From positions 1 through 64,000 of the forward strand of contig NZ_WSQA01000009.1 in NCBI RefSeq assembly GCF_009768885.1: 64,000 nt of DNA. Reading direction: 5' to 3'. The position numbers and the translations under genes were made by a program. Below the pieces are notes generated by a model. The model saw only the letters and a program-made list of their open reading frames with translations. It did no database searches and was not told the DNA's origin. Source of the stretch: Sphingobacterium humi (GTDB lineage: Bacteria > Bacteroidota > Bacteroidia > Sphingobacteriales > Sphingobacteriaceae). Shown piece after piece: positions 8,281-17,456 of the stretch. Positions within the stretch are counted from its first letter, which is position 1; every line of letters starts with the position of its first letter.

Positions 8281-9714
8281 TTAAATATAGTTTAAGTCGC
8301 TCAATTTTTGTTTAAATGCTTGGTATTGTACTTCGTAAGCTTCCACCAAACTATTGTCTGGAAGCACTTCCTTTTCGATTTGTGTCATGGCCGAGGCCGC
8401 CTCAATCAGCGAGCCATAATAAGTATTGGAGGCTGCCATAATCGCTGCGCCAAAGGCGCCGGATGCTTCCTTACATTTGTACATCGGCACATTCAATACC
8501 GAAGCGCGGATTTGCAACCAGACATCGGAATTACTTCCGCCACCAGCAGCATATACCGCCTCTACCTTTTCGCCGGAAAGCTCTTCTATGATTTCATAGG
8601 CCAAGCGTTCGATAAAGGCTACCCCTTCTAATCCTGCTGTAAAGAGCTCTTCCCGACTGGCATCCTCCGGGTAGAACCCTTTGGCTTGTGCTGCCATAAT
8701 CGGATAGCGCTCGCCTTCTTGCTTTAAAGGCCAAGCTAGTTTTCCCGTGGGAATTAATTGCGCTGCCGCCTCATTGAGGGCTTGCAGATTCTCCGCAAAG
8801 TCTAAGGAAATCCAATCGGCACCTGTATTCGAGGCGCCGCCCGGCATCCAATAACCTTCCGGATGGCGATGGCTATATAAGCGGCCTAAGGGATCGACTA
8901 CATTGGATTTGGTGACTCCCTTAATCACTAAGGTGGTGCCAATGGTGGTGTTCCAGGTTCCGGGTTTTACAGCGCCGGAAGCCATTTGGGTAGCACAACC
9001 ATCGGTCATACCTACCACCACGGCAATGCGCGGGATGCCCCAGGCAGTAGCCAGCTCTTGGTTTAATGCACCAACAACGGTACCCGAGGGTACTACTTGC
9101 TGCAACCAGGATGCCTGCATGCCCAGTTCGTTGGTCACGAAGGCTGGCCAGGTTAGTTTTTCTAAATCATAAGCTGACTTCAGCACATTGGTATAATCCG
9201 TAACGCCATAGTTGCCAGAAAACTTACCTACGATGAAATCAGATGCATGCACCCACAGGTGCAAATCTGCAACTTTCTCCGGATAGGTTTCAACGAACCA
9301 CAGCATCTTAGAGATGCCCGAAGAAGCATTGAAACCGGTATAACCATGTTGCACATAGGTACTGGCTACGGTTTTACAACGCTTGCCCTGCTCTGCAGAT
9401 CGCGGATCGCTATACATAATTGCATCATGAATAGGCTGCATGTCTGCATTGAGAGGGATTACCGTTCCGGACGTGGAGGTCACGGATAAGGCTTGAATTG
9501 CTTGTTTATCGATATAGGATGGCAGGTTTTGAATGAGATTACCCATCATTTCCTGGCAATCTTTCCACCATAGTTCTGGAGATTGTTCCTCCCGAAAGCG
9601 GTCGTCAAGATCAAATTTACGGGCATCTGAGGCAATCAGCTCCCCACGTTGGTTGACCAATACAATACGTGCTCCCTGCGTCCCTACATCAACTCCAAAA
9701 AAATATGTATCCAT
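8281..9714 (-). CDS. FGGY-family carbohydrate kinase (xylulokinase-like)
   Basis: FGGY kinases phosphorylate sugars or polyols with ATP. This 477-residue protein shows the N-terminal phosphate loop (FGVDVGTQGARIVLV), the catalytic Asp in GMTDGCATQMASG, the GTWNTTIGTT segment and the C-terminal FGGY signature region (AAGGGSNSDVWLQIRASVLN). The overall look is closest to xylulokinase and related ketose kinases. It lies directly between another FGGY kinase and the phosphatase, with no spacer on either side. Having two different FGGY kinases in one operon suggests two substrates or a heteromer; which sugar is used cannot be read from the sequence. Confidence 0.87.
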   Translation of the reverse strand: MDTYFFGVDVGTQGARIVLVNQRGELIASDARKFDLDDRFREEQSPELWWKDCQEMMGNLIQNLPSYIDKQAIQALSVTSTSGTVIPLNADMQPIHDAIMYSDPRSAEQGKRCKTVASTYVQHGYTGFNASSGISKMLWFVETYPEKVADLHLWVHASDFIVGKFSGNYGVTDYTNVLKSAYDLEKLTWPAFVTNELGMQASWLQQVVPSGTVVGALNQELATAWGIPRIAVVVGMTDGCATQMASGAVKPGTWNTTIGTTLVIKGVTKSNVVDPLGRLYSHRHPEGYWMPGGASNTGADWISLDFAENLQALNEAAAQLIPTGKLAWPLKQEGERYPIMAAQAKGFYPEDASREELFTAGLEGVAFIERLAYEIIEELSGEKVEAVYAAGGGSNSDVWLQIRASVLNVPMYKCKEASGAFGAAIMAASNTYYGSLIEAASAMTQIEKEVLPDNSLVEAYEVQYQAFKQKLSDLNYI

Positions 9715-11163
9715 TTATGCTTCGACTTGTTTAAAGGTTCTACGTGCGTTTTTCCACTCTTGATAGAGTTTTTCAAACTCTTCATGATCCTGTGGGTGAA
9801 CTTCTTCCAATAACTCCGGGCTCACGTTAGGAACCTGTAAGGCATCGTTGCAGACAAATACCCCACCCAGCACGGAGGCTTGGCGGAAGGTGTCGCGAAT
9901 TTTGATGCTCTTGCCGAAGAGATTGGCGATAAACTGACGTAATTTACGGCTCTCCACACCTCCCCCACAAGCCCAGATATAGGACTCCTGGTGCGGCGAA
10001 ACAGCACATAAGAATTTATAATTTTCATAGATACTGCATGCAATATCCCAGAGAATGGCAAATACAAAACTACCTCGCGTAAGCTGATGAGATACCGGCG
10101 CATTGAAGATGAAACCACCTTTGGTTAAAGGCTCTTCTTCATCGGCAATCAAAGATCCTAAAGAGGCGACACATTGCGAATAGCTAGCATCTTCCAGTTC
10201 TTTTTCAATAACATCATAACCTTCGTTCGGATAGAAGATTTCCTTCAAACGTTGGTAATTTAAGCCAGTAACCCCTGCATTGGCTTCCAGAATAAAATTA
10301 GAAGCATCGATATGCCGGCTGGTCCAGGTGCGTTGATCCTCGTCCTTTTCATAGCTATCGACGATCTTAATGATAGGTGTGGTGGTACCCGAAACGATAA
10401 CAACGTCATTCGCCGATGGTTCCATACTGCGAATAGCCAATTGGGTATCTCCGCCTCCCACCACAACAGCAGCCGCTGGATTAATGCCTAATTGCGCAGC
10501 AAGCGCTGGTAAGATGTTCCCTAATATGCTGGTTGCATCCTTTAATTCCGGAAGAATAGCCGCCGGCAGTTGGAAAAGATCCAATAGGGTTTGGCTCCAT
10601 TGCTTATTCGCGACATCGTATAACAAGGTTTCAGAGGCCTGCGAATGCTCGTAACAGGTTACTCCGGAGAATTTATATTGAATCCAATCCGAGATACTCA
10701 TCACACAGGCAATCTGTGCATACAGTTCAGGATAAACCTCACGTACACCTACTAATTTAAACGCAGAGAATAAGGAAGTGGGATAGCGTCCCGAAAGCTC
10801 GTAAACTGTATCCTTATCCAAGAGATCCTTTTCCCATTTACGTCCGCGGTGGTCGATATTTGGCATCCCTAATAAGGAATTACCTGCCGCATCAATCACG
10901 ACAATACCTTCCCGTTGACTGGTCGCTGTAATGGCATTGATCTGCACATCACCGGCTTCCTTTAAGGCCGCCGTCGCCAGGCGCAATATCTGATCCCAAA
11001 GTTCATTGGGATTGAAGAAAATAGACTCTTCGTAGTTTGTATCCGTCTCGTAATGTACATTCTCCCGTTTAATGCTTAGGATTTCTCCGGAAGTGGTCGC
11101 TACGCCAACACGGGCGTTGCCTGTACCGATATCGACGATGAGGTAGGCTGCTTTTTGTGCCAT
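9715..11163 (-). CDS. FGGY-family kinase, LsrK-like
   Basis: This 482-residue kinase differs clearly from its neighbour. It has the nucleotide loop LIVDIGTGNARVGVA, the SQREGIVVID and PNIDHRGRKWE segments that recall autoinducer-2 kinase LsrK, a catalytic Asp in VVGGGDTQLA, and the ADP-binding GGGVESRKLRQFIANLFG. LsrK likeness is by eye and does not prove autoinducer-2 as substrate: no Lsr transporter or LsrR/F/G is nearby. It shares the operon with a polyol-type permease and a 2-hydroxyacid dehydrogenase, so a polyol- or acid-derived substrate is at least as likely. Its stop is directly before the start of the next kinase gene. Confidence 0.83.
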   Translation of the reverse strand: MAQKAAYLIVDIGTGNARVGVATTSGEILSIKRENVHYETDTNYEESIFFNPNELWDQILRLATAALKEAGDVQINAITATSQREGIVVIDAAGNSLLGMPNIDHRGRKWEKDLLDKDTVYELSGRYPTSLFSAFKLVGVREVYPELYAQIACVMSISDWIQYKFSGVTCYEHSQASETLLYDVANKQWSQTLLDLFQLPAAILPELKDATSILGNILPALAAQLGINPAAAVVVGGGDTQLAIRSMEPSANDVVIVSGTTTPIIKIVDSYEKDEDQRTWTSRHIDASNFILEANAGVTGLNYQRLKEIFYPNEGYDVIEKELEDASYSQCVASLGSLIADEEEPLTKGGFIFNAPVSHQLTRGSFVFAILWDIACSIYENYKFLCAVSPHQESYIWACGGGVESRKLRQFIANLFGKSIKIRDTFRQASVLGGVFVCNDALQVPNVSPELLEEVHPQDHEEFEKLYQEWKNARRTFKQVEA

Positions 11164-11165
11164 AA

Positions 11166-12176
11166 TTATCCGATAGTTGTCTTATCTAAAACTGCTTTGT
11201 TCACCAATTGTTTAATGGATTTATTTCCATTATGGAAAAACTCACGCAGGTTATTATTCATAATGAAAGCGTGGTGATCTTCTACCTCATGTGTAGCACC
11301 TGCGATATGTGGCGTGGCAACAACATTCTTGTTCAAGATCATTTTATAATCGATTTCATCAGGTGGTTCATTGTAGAATACATCCAGTACAGCACCTCTG
11401 ATCTTACCGTTCTCAATGATATCCAATAGATCTTCACGATTTACTACCGTTGCTCTGGCTGTATTCACGAAAATCGCATCTTGCTTCATTAAGGATAAAT
11501 AGCGCATATCGATCATGCCTTTGGTTTCATTGGTCACCGGAAGGTGAATTCCAACAACATCACAAACGGAGAATAACTCGTCTAATTCTACCTTTTTAAA
11601 ATCGCTGTTTTCATCGGTATAGTAAGGATCGAAGTAATAAATCTCGCAAGGGAAGTTGACCAACATGCGGGCAATATGCTGCCCAACAGCGCCAAAACCA
11701 ACCATCCCTACTTTCTTACCTGCCAATTCATTTCCTTTGAATTCTAAGTAAGAGGTATGTGCTCCTTCGCCCCAGTTTTTACCTTCCAACCAATTGATGG
11801 CAGGTACAGTGTTGCGCATTAAGGTGATCACATTAGCAATAAACATTTCTGCTACCGCCTGTGCATTTCTGGCCGGGGTATTGAATACCGGAATGCCTAA
11901 TTCCGTAGCCACTGCTAAATCAATATTTGATGGGGTACCGCGGCAAATGCCTACAAACTGTAAGTCTGGATTGGCGCGCAATACCTCGCCTGTAATTTCA
12001 TCATGCTCGGAAATTAAGGCCTCCGCCCCGGTCTCCTTGATCAAAGCATCTAACTCCGATGGATTATATGCACGCCCATGGGGTTTCCACGAACGGTAAA
12101 CAATTTCATCAAAAAGGCCTTCCAACTCTTTCAAAGCTTTATCGTTCTCGTAAGGCGCTGTAAGTAATACTTTCAT
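11166..12176 (-). CDS. D-isomer-specific 2-hydroxyacid dehydrogenase
   Basis: This 336-residue NAD(P)-dependent enzyme has the Rossmann motif GMVGFGAVGQHIA and the family's catalytic residues: Arg in NTARATVVN, Glu in FYNEPPDEID and His in TPHIAGATHE. Proteins of this class interconvert 2-hydroxyacids and 2-oxoacids (phosphoglycerate, glycerate, erythronate 4-phosphate and others). It is the second gene of the operon, 36 bases after the permease and 2 bases before the LsrK-like kinase. The context suggests a step in sugar-acid or polyol breakdown rather than serine synthesis. No ACT domain is present. Confidence 0.87.
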   Translation of the reverse strand: MKVLLTAPYENDKALKELEGLFDEIVYRSWKPHGRAYNPSELDALIKETGAEALISEHDEITGEVLRANPDLQFVGICRGTPSNIDLAVATELGIPVFNTPARNAQAVAEMFIANVITLMRNTVPAINWLEGKNWGEGAHTSYLEFKGNELAGKKVGMVGFGAVGQHIARMLVNFPCEIYYFDPYYTDENSDFKKVELDELFSVCDVVGIHLPVTNETKGMIDMRYLSLMKQDAIFVNTARATVVNREDLLDIIENGKIRGAVLDVFYNEPPDEIDYKMILNKNVVATPHIAGATHEVEDHHAFIMNNNLREFFHNGNKSIKQLVNKAVLDKTTIG

Positions 12177-12212
12177 AAATTTTAAACTAATTTTTATGCT
12201 AATTATATCTTG

Positions 12213-13445
12213 TTAATTGTGTGATTTCGCTGTTGCAGGAATCGTAATAAATTTGGTTAATACCGCACTGATCAGATACAGTCCGGCCAGCACCCAGATT
12301 ACCCCGGCACTGCCAATGGTACTGATTAATAAACCCACCAATGCCGGGCCTACAAATACCGGCAAACCAGCACCCAGGTTTAAGATGGCCATAGCCGCGC
12401 CCTTATCCTCTTTTACCAAAGATGGAACCAAGGCCGACAACGGTACATAACCGGCTAATAAGGCGCCCCAGGCAATACCTGCCGCCATAACTGCCCAATA
12501 ACTACCGCCAAACCAAATAGGCGAATAGTAGAATAATACGGTGGTAATGGCACAGCCTACGCCGCCAAACCACATGATGGTATTTTGCCAACCCAAGCGG
12601 TCGCCAACAAAGCCGAAGATCAGGTTGAAGATGATATTACTGGTGAAAATAGTCCCCCAGATCTGTAACCAGGCTTTGGTATCGAAGCCATGCTCGGCCA
12701 TATAAAGCGGTAGAAATACCGGAAATGCAAACTGTGCCGTCGTATTGATAACGCGGACAATACCGCCCATTAATACTTTCGGTTCTTTTTTAACAATGGT
12801 TAATCCATTCAGCAATTCTTGCTTCTTGGAACCATGAGAGGCCTTGGTTTCAAACTTATCGCGATTGAGTAGCAGCGCAAAGAAAGCTCCCACCAATACC
12901 CATAGAATGGAACTCCATAAGGTGTTTTCATACCCAATTTTATCCAATGCCCAGCTGGAGTAATAAGCGCCCAGCACGTTCAATCCGCCCGTAAAGACAA
13001 ACCAAAACCAGCCTACTGCCCGTCCTAATATATGTTGCGGAGCACGGTAGGTAATCCAAACCATAAACGAATAGGCAAATAAGGGATAGCCAAATCCGCG
13101 GATGGCATAGAAAAACAACATAGACGTATAGTCTAGTTTGGCCATACCCATCCCCACAAAGCCTATGGTGCCAATAATATACAGCAGTAAGCCCATGGCC
13201 ATCGCTTTTCGCGGACCATAGCTTTCCGCTAGGACACCGGAAAACCAGGAAGAAATAGCAATGGTAATCCCATATACAGTAAATAGGGTAGCCGATTGTT
13301 GAATACTCATGCCATGCTCAATGAGGTATGGACTTAACCAGCCCTGCTCTACCCCATCCCCCATCATAAAAATGAGTATACCCAGGTATCCCCATTTCAA
13401 ATTGCTAGGAATCCCTAGCCTGTTCATTAAATTGTCTTGGCTCAT
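12213..13445 (-). CDS. MFS transporter, polyol permease (RbtT/DalT/CsbX) type
   Basis: This 410-residue inner-membrane protein has about 12 hydrophobic segments and the MFS loop ESYGPRKAMAMG after segment 2. The N-terminal stretch (LGIPSNLKWGYLGILIFMMGDGVEQGWLSPYL) looks like the RbtT/DalT/CsbX group of ribitol, arabitol and related proton symporters. It is the first gene of the six-gene operon, 36 bases ahead of the dehydrogenase. About 220 bases of AT-rich DNA upstream contain the terminator of the previous operon and presumably this operon's promoter, which I could not pin down. Confidence 0.85.
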   Translation of the reverse strand: MSQDNLMNRLGIPSNLKWGYLGILIFMMGDGVEQGWLSPYLIEHGMSIQQSATLFTVYGITIAISSWFSGVLAESYGPRKAMAMGLLLYIIGTIGFVGMGMAKLDYTSMLFFYAIRGFGYPLFAYSFMVWITYRAPQHILGRAVGWFWFVFTGGLNVLGAYYSSWALDKIGYENTLWSSILWVLVGAFFALLLNRDKFETKASHGSKKQELLNGLTIVKKEPKVLMGGIVRVINTTAQFAFPVFLPLYMAEHGFDTKAWLQIWGTIFTSNIIFNLIFGFVGDRLGWQNTIMWFGGVGCAITTVLFYYSPIWFGGSYWAVMAAGIAWGALLAGYVPLSALVPSLVKEDKGAAMAILNLGAGLPVFVGPALVGLLISTIGSAGVIWVLAGLYLISAVLTKFITIPATAKSHN

Positions 13446-13533
13446 TCGGTTTATAAGTTATTTGGTTATTTGTTGATGAATCTAAAGTAAATAAAAATTA
13501 ACAAAAAATAATATTATAAAAGCAAAACAACCC

Positions 13534-13569
13534 TAAAAAAGGAAAAGTGACTTCCTATTCGCTTTTCCT
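13534..13569 (-). terminator. Terminator of the MFS-FAD-EEP operon
   Basis: On the minus strand an 11-bp stem (arms 13559-13569 and 13540-13550, one G-T pair, 8-base loop) is followed directly by TTTTTT. It lies about 95 bases past the stop of the phosphatase-fold gene and separates the two minus-strand operons. Confidence 0.75.
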
Positions 13570-13664
13570 GCGGTACTCTTGCTAATTTTTAAACTAAATT
13601 AAACAACCTAAATTGTTTGATTGTAATACCGACTCATCGCAAATTGACCATTATTAGGATGAAC

Positions 13665-14594
13665 CTAGGTATAGGATATATCTGCCGATAAGAAATAATG
13701 ATCACTCGGCAATACTCCCTTATATGTGTCCTTGATAATGTGGGAAGCAGATGCTGTCATCGGCCCTTTCACAAAAATAAAGTCAATCTTTTTCGCTCCT
13801 GCATTGCGCTCGGCATTATCCGGCTGAAAGGCATTCGTGGTACCTTCCGGCTTGGCATCGCCATGGCTTAGGACGTAGGTATCTTTCCAACCCGCTTTAA
13901 TAATTTCCGGATACAAGCCTAAGCCATAGCCTGTATTGAAATCGCCCGTTAGGATCTGCGGGAAATCTTCCTGATATTGCGCTGCCTCTTCCAGAACCAA
14001 CTTAATTTGACCGAGCTTCGCTTCATTGCTCACATGATCCAGGTGCAGATTAACCAATCGGATCTCCTTATTGGTCTTTTTATCCAATAAACGAACCCAG
14101 CTGCAGTTCCGCGCTCTGGCCGAACCCCAGGATAGGCTTCCTGCAATCAGTGGTGTTTCAGATAACCAATAGCCGCCTGCTGTCAACAATTCAAAGCGCT
14201 TCTTCGAGAATAGGATCGGGTTTTTCGCAATGCCATGATAGCCGGTTTTGAACTTATCCATCTCCGGTCCATCAAAACCAAAGGCATAATAATCACGTAA
14301 TTCGTTTTTCAGATCCAAGAACTGTCCTTTCAAAACTTCCTGAAAACCGATAAGATCGGCTTTCTGCTTTCTGATAACTTGAATGCAAGCTTCTTTACGG
14401 TGCTTCCAGCCTAGGCCTTTCGCCTCATCTTCCGGCAAATCGACACGGATATTGCAAGTCAATACACGTAAAGATGCCGAGGTAGGCTTTTGCGCATCGG
14501 CTAACACCGCAGACCAATCAAAAAGAGGCAAGCTTGCTAACAAGCCTGCCTTTTTAATAAAATTTCTGCGTGAGGAAGGGTTTAAGTTACTCAT
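13665..14594 (-). CDS. Tat-exported endonuclease/exonuclease/phosphatase-fold hydrolase
   Basis: This 309-residue protein starts with a twin-arginine signal (SSRRNFIKKAGLLASLPLF). The mature part shows the metal-dependent phosphodiesterase fold: Asn in LTCNIRVD, Glu in GFQEVL, His in NLHLDHVS, GDFN(TG) and the terminal SDHYFLSADI. Members cleave phosphodiester or phosphomonoester bonds (DNase I, sphingomyelinase, inositol phosphatase). The Tat signal places it in the periplasm or on the outer membrane, folded with its metal. It is the third gene of the MFS-FAD-EEP operon, 11 bases after the FAD enzyme, and with the GDPD gives the locus two exported phosphodiesterase-type enzymes. Confidence 0.86.
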   Translation of the reverse strand: MSNLNPSSRRNFIKKAGLLASLPLFDWSAVLADAQKPTSASLRVLTCNIRVDLPEDEAKGLGWKHRKEACIQVIRKQKADLIGFQEVLKGQFLDLKNELRDYYAFGFDGPEMDKFKTGYHGIAKNPILFSKKRFELLTAGGYWLSETPLIAGSLSWGSARARNCSWVRLLDKKTNKEIRLVNLHLDHVSNEAKLGQIKLVLEEAAQYQEDFPQILTGDFNTGYGLGLYPEIIKAGWKDTYVLSHGDAKPEGTTNAFQPDNAERNAGAKKIDFIFVKGPMTASASHIIKDTYKGVLPSDHYFLSADISYT

Positions 14595-14605
14595 CGAGAT
14601 TTTCT

Positions 14606-16000
14606 TTATACGGCGCTTACGGTTTCTTCACCTAAGTAAGCTCCGGATTTAATTAATTCTGCACGTAATTCTTCTACATTTACAGCATCAGGACTAACAC
14701 CATGACGAACCGCTAATTTTGCAGCACGACCTGCAGCCTCGCCCATCGCCATACATGGCGCCATCACACGGATAGCCGACATCGCCTCATGCGTCGTAGA
14801 AATCGAACGTCCGGCTACTAAAAGATTCTTCACCTTTTTAGGCACCAAAGAACGGTATGGAATATCGTAGCTATCGCCACACCAAGTCAAAGTACAGCCT
14901 CCGCCTTCCGGGTGGTGGATATCCAATGGATAGCTCGCTACCGCAACAGCGTCTTCAAAACGACGACATCCTAAGATATCATCTGCCGTCATCACGTAGT
15001 TTCCTACAATACGACGGGTTTCACGAATCCCTAAGAAAGGAGCCATTTTCGTAAAATGGGAATTCTCGAATCCAGGGACATATTCTACTAAATATCGTTG
15101 GATCTCTTCCACTTGCTTACGGCCTTCAATCTCACCATACGTTAAGCTCTCCGGATTCGTACCATCAACACCGTTGATACGTGACATATTTACCCAAACT
15201 TCGCCCTCACGTAATCCGGTAATTAGAATCGTACGCTCTACAGGTAAATGATAGCCAGCCTGACGAGCTTTTTCCATCACACTACGTAATCCAACTACGA
15301 TAAACTGATGGTTCTGACCGAAATACTCAGCCGGAATAAAGTCTGTTAAATAGGTTCTAGGCTCTTCCGCAATAGACATCCGCAATTTATCGGTATCTAC
15401 ACCGGCCATACAGAACATCAAGGTCGGTGGTTGTGCTCCACCTACTTCATTGCCTTGTTCACATTCAACACCTGCTTTATAAGCAACGTCAGCATCTCCT
15501 GTACAGTCGATTACAGTCTTCGCAAGAATCACCTCACGCCCTGATTTACTTTCAATGATAACACCTTTCAGCTCATCACCTTCCATAACCACACCGGCAG
15601 AAAACACATACAGCAACACTTTCACGCCAGCTTCTTCCAACACCTTTAAGCCTACGTTTTTCACAGCCTCAGGCTCTACTAAGGTTAAGCTCATGTGCAA
15701 AGGACAAGGGCGGTGCTCCGACGCGGCATCCACCTCTTTCAAGCGGTCGATAAACTGCTGCGGCAAGCCTTTGATAATTTGATTACCTTTTTGCCCTAAG
15801 AACCCTAAGATAGGTAGTCCGATGGTCATGTTTCCACCCACAAAACTACGATTATCAATCAAGGCTACTTTTAAACCATCAGATGCGGCAGCTTGCGCAG
15901 CAATAATTCCCGCAGGACCAGCACCTACCACCAACACATCAACATCCATGCGTACTGGTGTCTCTCTTGCTGGTTCTAGAATTGTCTTAACTTCTCCCAT
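14606..16000 (-). CDS. FAD-dependent oxidoreductase (FAD_oxidored type)
   Basis: This protein has an N-terminal FAD-binding Rossmann motif (VLVVGAGPAGIIAAQAAA, near residue 20), a GDADVAYKAGVE segment and a C-terminal VAGRSISTTHEAMSAIRVMAPCMAMGEAAG that closes the FAD site. It belongs to the family often linked to Bacteroidota sugar loci; the electron donor is unknown. The frame is open to a TTG at 16048 that overlaps the MFS gene, but I choose ATG 16000 (MGEVKTILEP), which gives 464 residues and a 34-base gap. No signal peptide is visible, so it should act in the cytoplasm, perhaps on the sugar or polyol brought in by the MFS encoded upstream. Confidence 0.84.
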   Translation of the reverse strand: MGEVKTILEPARETPVRMDVDVLVVGAGPAGIIAAQAAASDGLKVALIDNRSFVGGNMTIGLPILGFLGQKGNQIIKGLPQQFIDRLKEVDAASEHRPCPLHMSLTLVEPEAVKNVGLKVLEEAGVKVLLYVFSAGVVMEGDELKGVIIESKSGREVILAKTVIDCTGDADVAYKAGVECEQGNEVGGAQPPTLMFCMAGVDTDKLRMSIAEEPRTYLTDFIPAEYFGQNHQFIVVGLRSVMEKARQAGYHLPVERTILITGLREGEVWVNMSRINGVDGTNPESLTYGEIEGRKQVEEIQRYLVEYVPGFENSHFTKMAPFLGIRETRRIVGNYVMTADDILGCRRFEDAVAVASYPLDIHHPEGGGCTLTWCGDSYDIPYRSLVPKKVKNLLVAGRSISTTHEAMSAIRVMAPCMAMGEAAGRAAKLAVRHGVSPDAVNVEELRAELIKSGAYLGEETVSAV

Positions 16001-16034
16001 TTTGTATGCTAAATAATCTTGTAAAATCTTGTTA

Positions 16035-17303
16035 TTAAATTTGTTCAACAGCCGGAACTTCCTTTGGACGTTCCTTTTTCACCATCGTCCATAAAATCAA
16101 TACGGCAATGGGATGCATAAAGGCCATGGCGATAAAAATCGTACCTGCACCTAGCGACCCCATCATTTGTCCAACGAAATAATTGAACAATACGGCACCT
16201 AAGGCTCCAAATCCACCGGCAATACCTAATACCGAGGCGACGTTTTTCACCGGGAAAGCCTCCGCAATCACCACCGATATAGTAAATAACCAACTTAAAC
16301 AGGCCACTGCTACTAAAGCAAAGATCAGGATGGTTAAGTATGGACTCGTTACATAAGTCGTTAAACAACATAGAGGGGCTAATACCGCGATGCTGCTCAA
16401 CATAATCTTTCTTGCCTTTAAAGGCTCCAGGCCTTTACGCACCATTTTATCCGACCAGGCTGAAGTTCCGATAGCGCCTAAATCGGCCACCAAGAATGGA
16501 ATCCATCCGAACATTCCGATCTGCGCTAAGGTTAATCCGCTTTCCTCTTGCAGGTAACCCGGCAACCAGAATAAACAGAAATACCACACCGGGTCACTTA
16601 CGAAACGAATCAGTAAGATTCCCCATAGCGATTTACGGCTCCATAGCTGTCCCCAAGTAAAGGCTTTTTCTTCTTTCTGATCTGAAGTGCTATCTGCAGC
16701 CGCTTCTCTAATCTCACGAGGAGGCTCTGTATATATTAAAAACCACAATAAGGCAATAATAAAGCCCACTACCGCGGCAACTATAAATACCGTATGGAAA
16801 TCGTACTTCATGGCTAACCAGGCCACCAATGGCGGCGCAATAATAGCCCCGATGGAACTTCCTGCCACACAAAGGCTATTTGCCGTAGCGCGCAACTTCC
16901 CGGAAAACCAAACTGTCACCACCTTTAACTGCGCCGGAAAGTTTGTAGGCTCAGCTGCTCCGAGCATTCCACGGAAGAACAGAAAGGATCCGAAGGTACG
17001 GGATAGACCGCCACCCAAGCAAGCCATCGACCAGCCTAGAATACCGACCAACATCACCTTACGCTCGCCAAAGCGATCGACCAACCAACCCGACACCGGA
17101 TACATTAAAGCATAGAACACCGTAAAGACATTCAACACCAAAGCATAACCATCATCCCCCAAATCATACTCATCCTTTAACATCGGCTTTAAGATGGATA
17201 CGATCTGACGATCATAATAATTAAAGACAATGGCAAGAAAAATAACGAATATGATAATCCAACGGCGCTTTTCAGCTGGAATCGGCAGGGTATATTTTGA
17301 CAT
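16035..17303 (-). CDS. MFS transporter, hexuronate/anion symporter type
   Basis: This 422-residue inner-membrane protein resembles the anion:cation symporter branch of MFS (ExuT/GudP type): NYYDRQIVSILKPMLKDEY at the start, then WLVDRFGERKVML and AAEPTNFPAQLKVVTVWF. About 12 hydrophobic segments are visible. The frame is open to 17348, but the ATG at 17303 (MSKYTLPIPAEKRRW) fits the family, and the 17348 codon overlaps a TACATTTG promoter box. It heads an operon with the FAD oxidoreductase and the exported hydrolase and diverges from the DeoR regulator. Sugar acids are the usual cargo of this branch. Confidence 0.85.
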   Translation of the reverse strand: MSKYTLPIPAEKRRWIIIFVIFLAIVFNYYDRQIVSILKPMLKDEYDLGDDGYALVLNVFTVFYALMYPVSGWLVDRFGERKVMLVGILGWSMACLGGGLSRTFGSFLFFRGMLGAAEPTNFPAQLKVVTVWFSGKLRATANSLCVAGSSIGAIIAPPLVAWLAMKYDFHTVFIVAAVVGFIIALLWFLIYTEPPREIREAAADSTSDQKEEKAFTWGQLWSRKSLWGILLIRFVSDPVWYFCLFWLPGYLQEESGLTLAQIGMFGWIPFLVADLGAIGTSAWSDKMVRKGLEPLKARKIMLSSIAVLAPLCCLTTYVTSPYLTILIFALVAVACLSWLFTISVVIAEAFPVKNVASVLGIAGGFGALGAVLFNYFVGQMMGSLGAGTIFIAMAFMHPIAVLILWTMVKKERPKEVPAVEQI

Positions 17304-17345
17304 AAGGTATGTTTGGTTATTACTGAATCTATAGTCTCTACAATT

Positions 17346-17353
17346 CAAATGTA
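17346..17353 (-). promoter_or_regulatory. -7 box of the MFS-FAD-EEP operon
   Basis: On the minus strand TACATTTG matches TAnnTTTG. It would start the mRNA about 35 bases before the ATG at 17303. I see no clear -33 box; an A/T-rich tract lies there instead, and the DeoR gene's own box is 68 bases away on the other strand, so both promoters could share an operator. Confidence 0.5.
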
Positions 17354-17421
17354 GAAAAAAAGATTATAAAAAAAACATTTTTAAATAAAAAAAAAGAATG
17401 AAAACATACGGAAAAGTCATT

Positions 17422-17429
17422 TATATTTG
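17422..17429 (+). promoter_or_regulatory. -7 box of the deoR-type gene
   Basis: TATATTTG matches TAnnTTTG and lies 27 bases before the ATG of the regulator gene. No convincing -33 element is visible. Confidence 0.45.
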
Positions 17430-17456
17430 TTAAACTATTAACTGACATGATGAATT

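Noticed and set aside
13482..13489. TACTTTAG on the minus strand as promoter of the polyol-permease operon
   Set aside because: One mismatch and no -33 or hexamer box at the right distance; I could not support a promoter call, nor a Pho-type box for this operon.
17304..17348. N-terminal extension of the MFS protein to 17348
   Set aside because: The codon overlaps the TACATTTG -7 box of this operon and the extra 15 residues are polar and not family-like.
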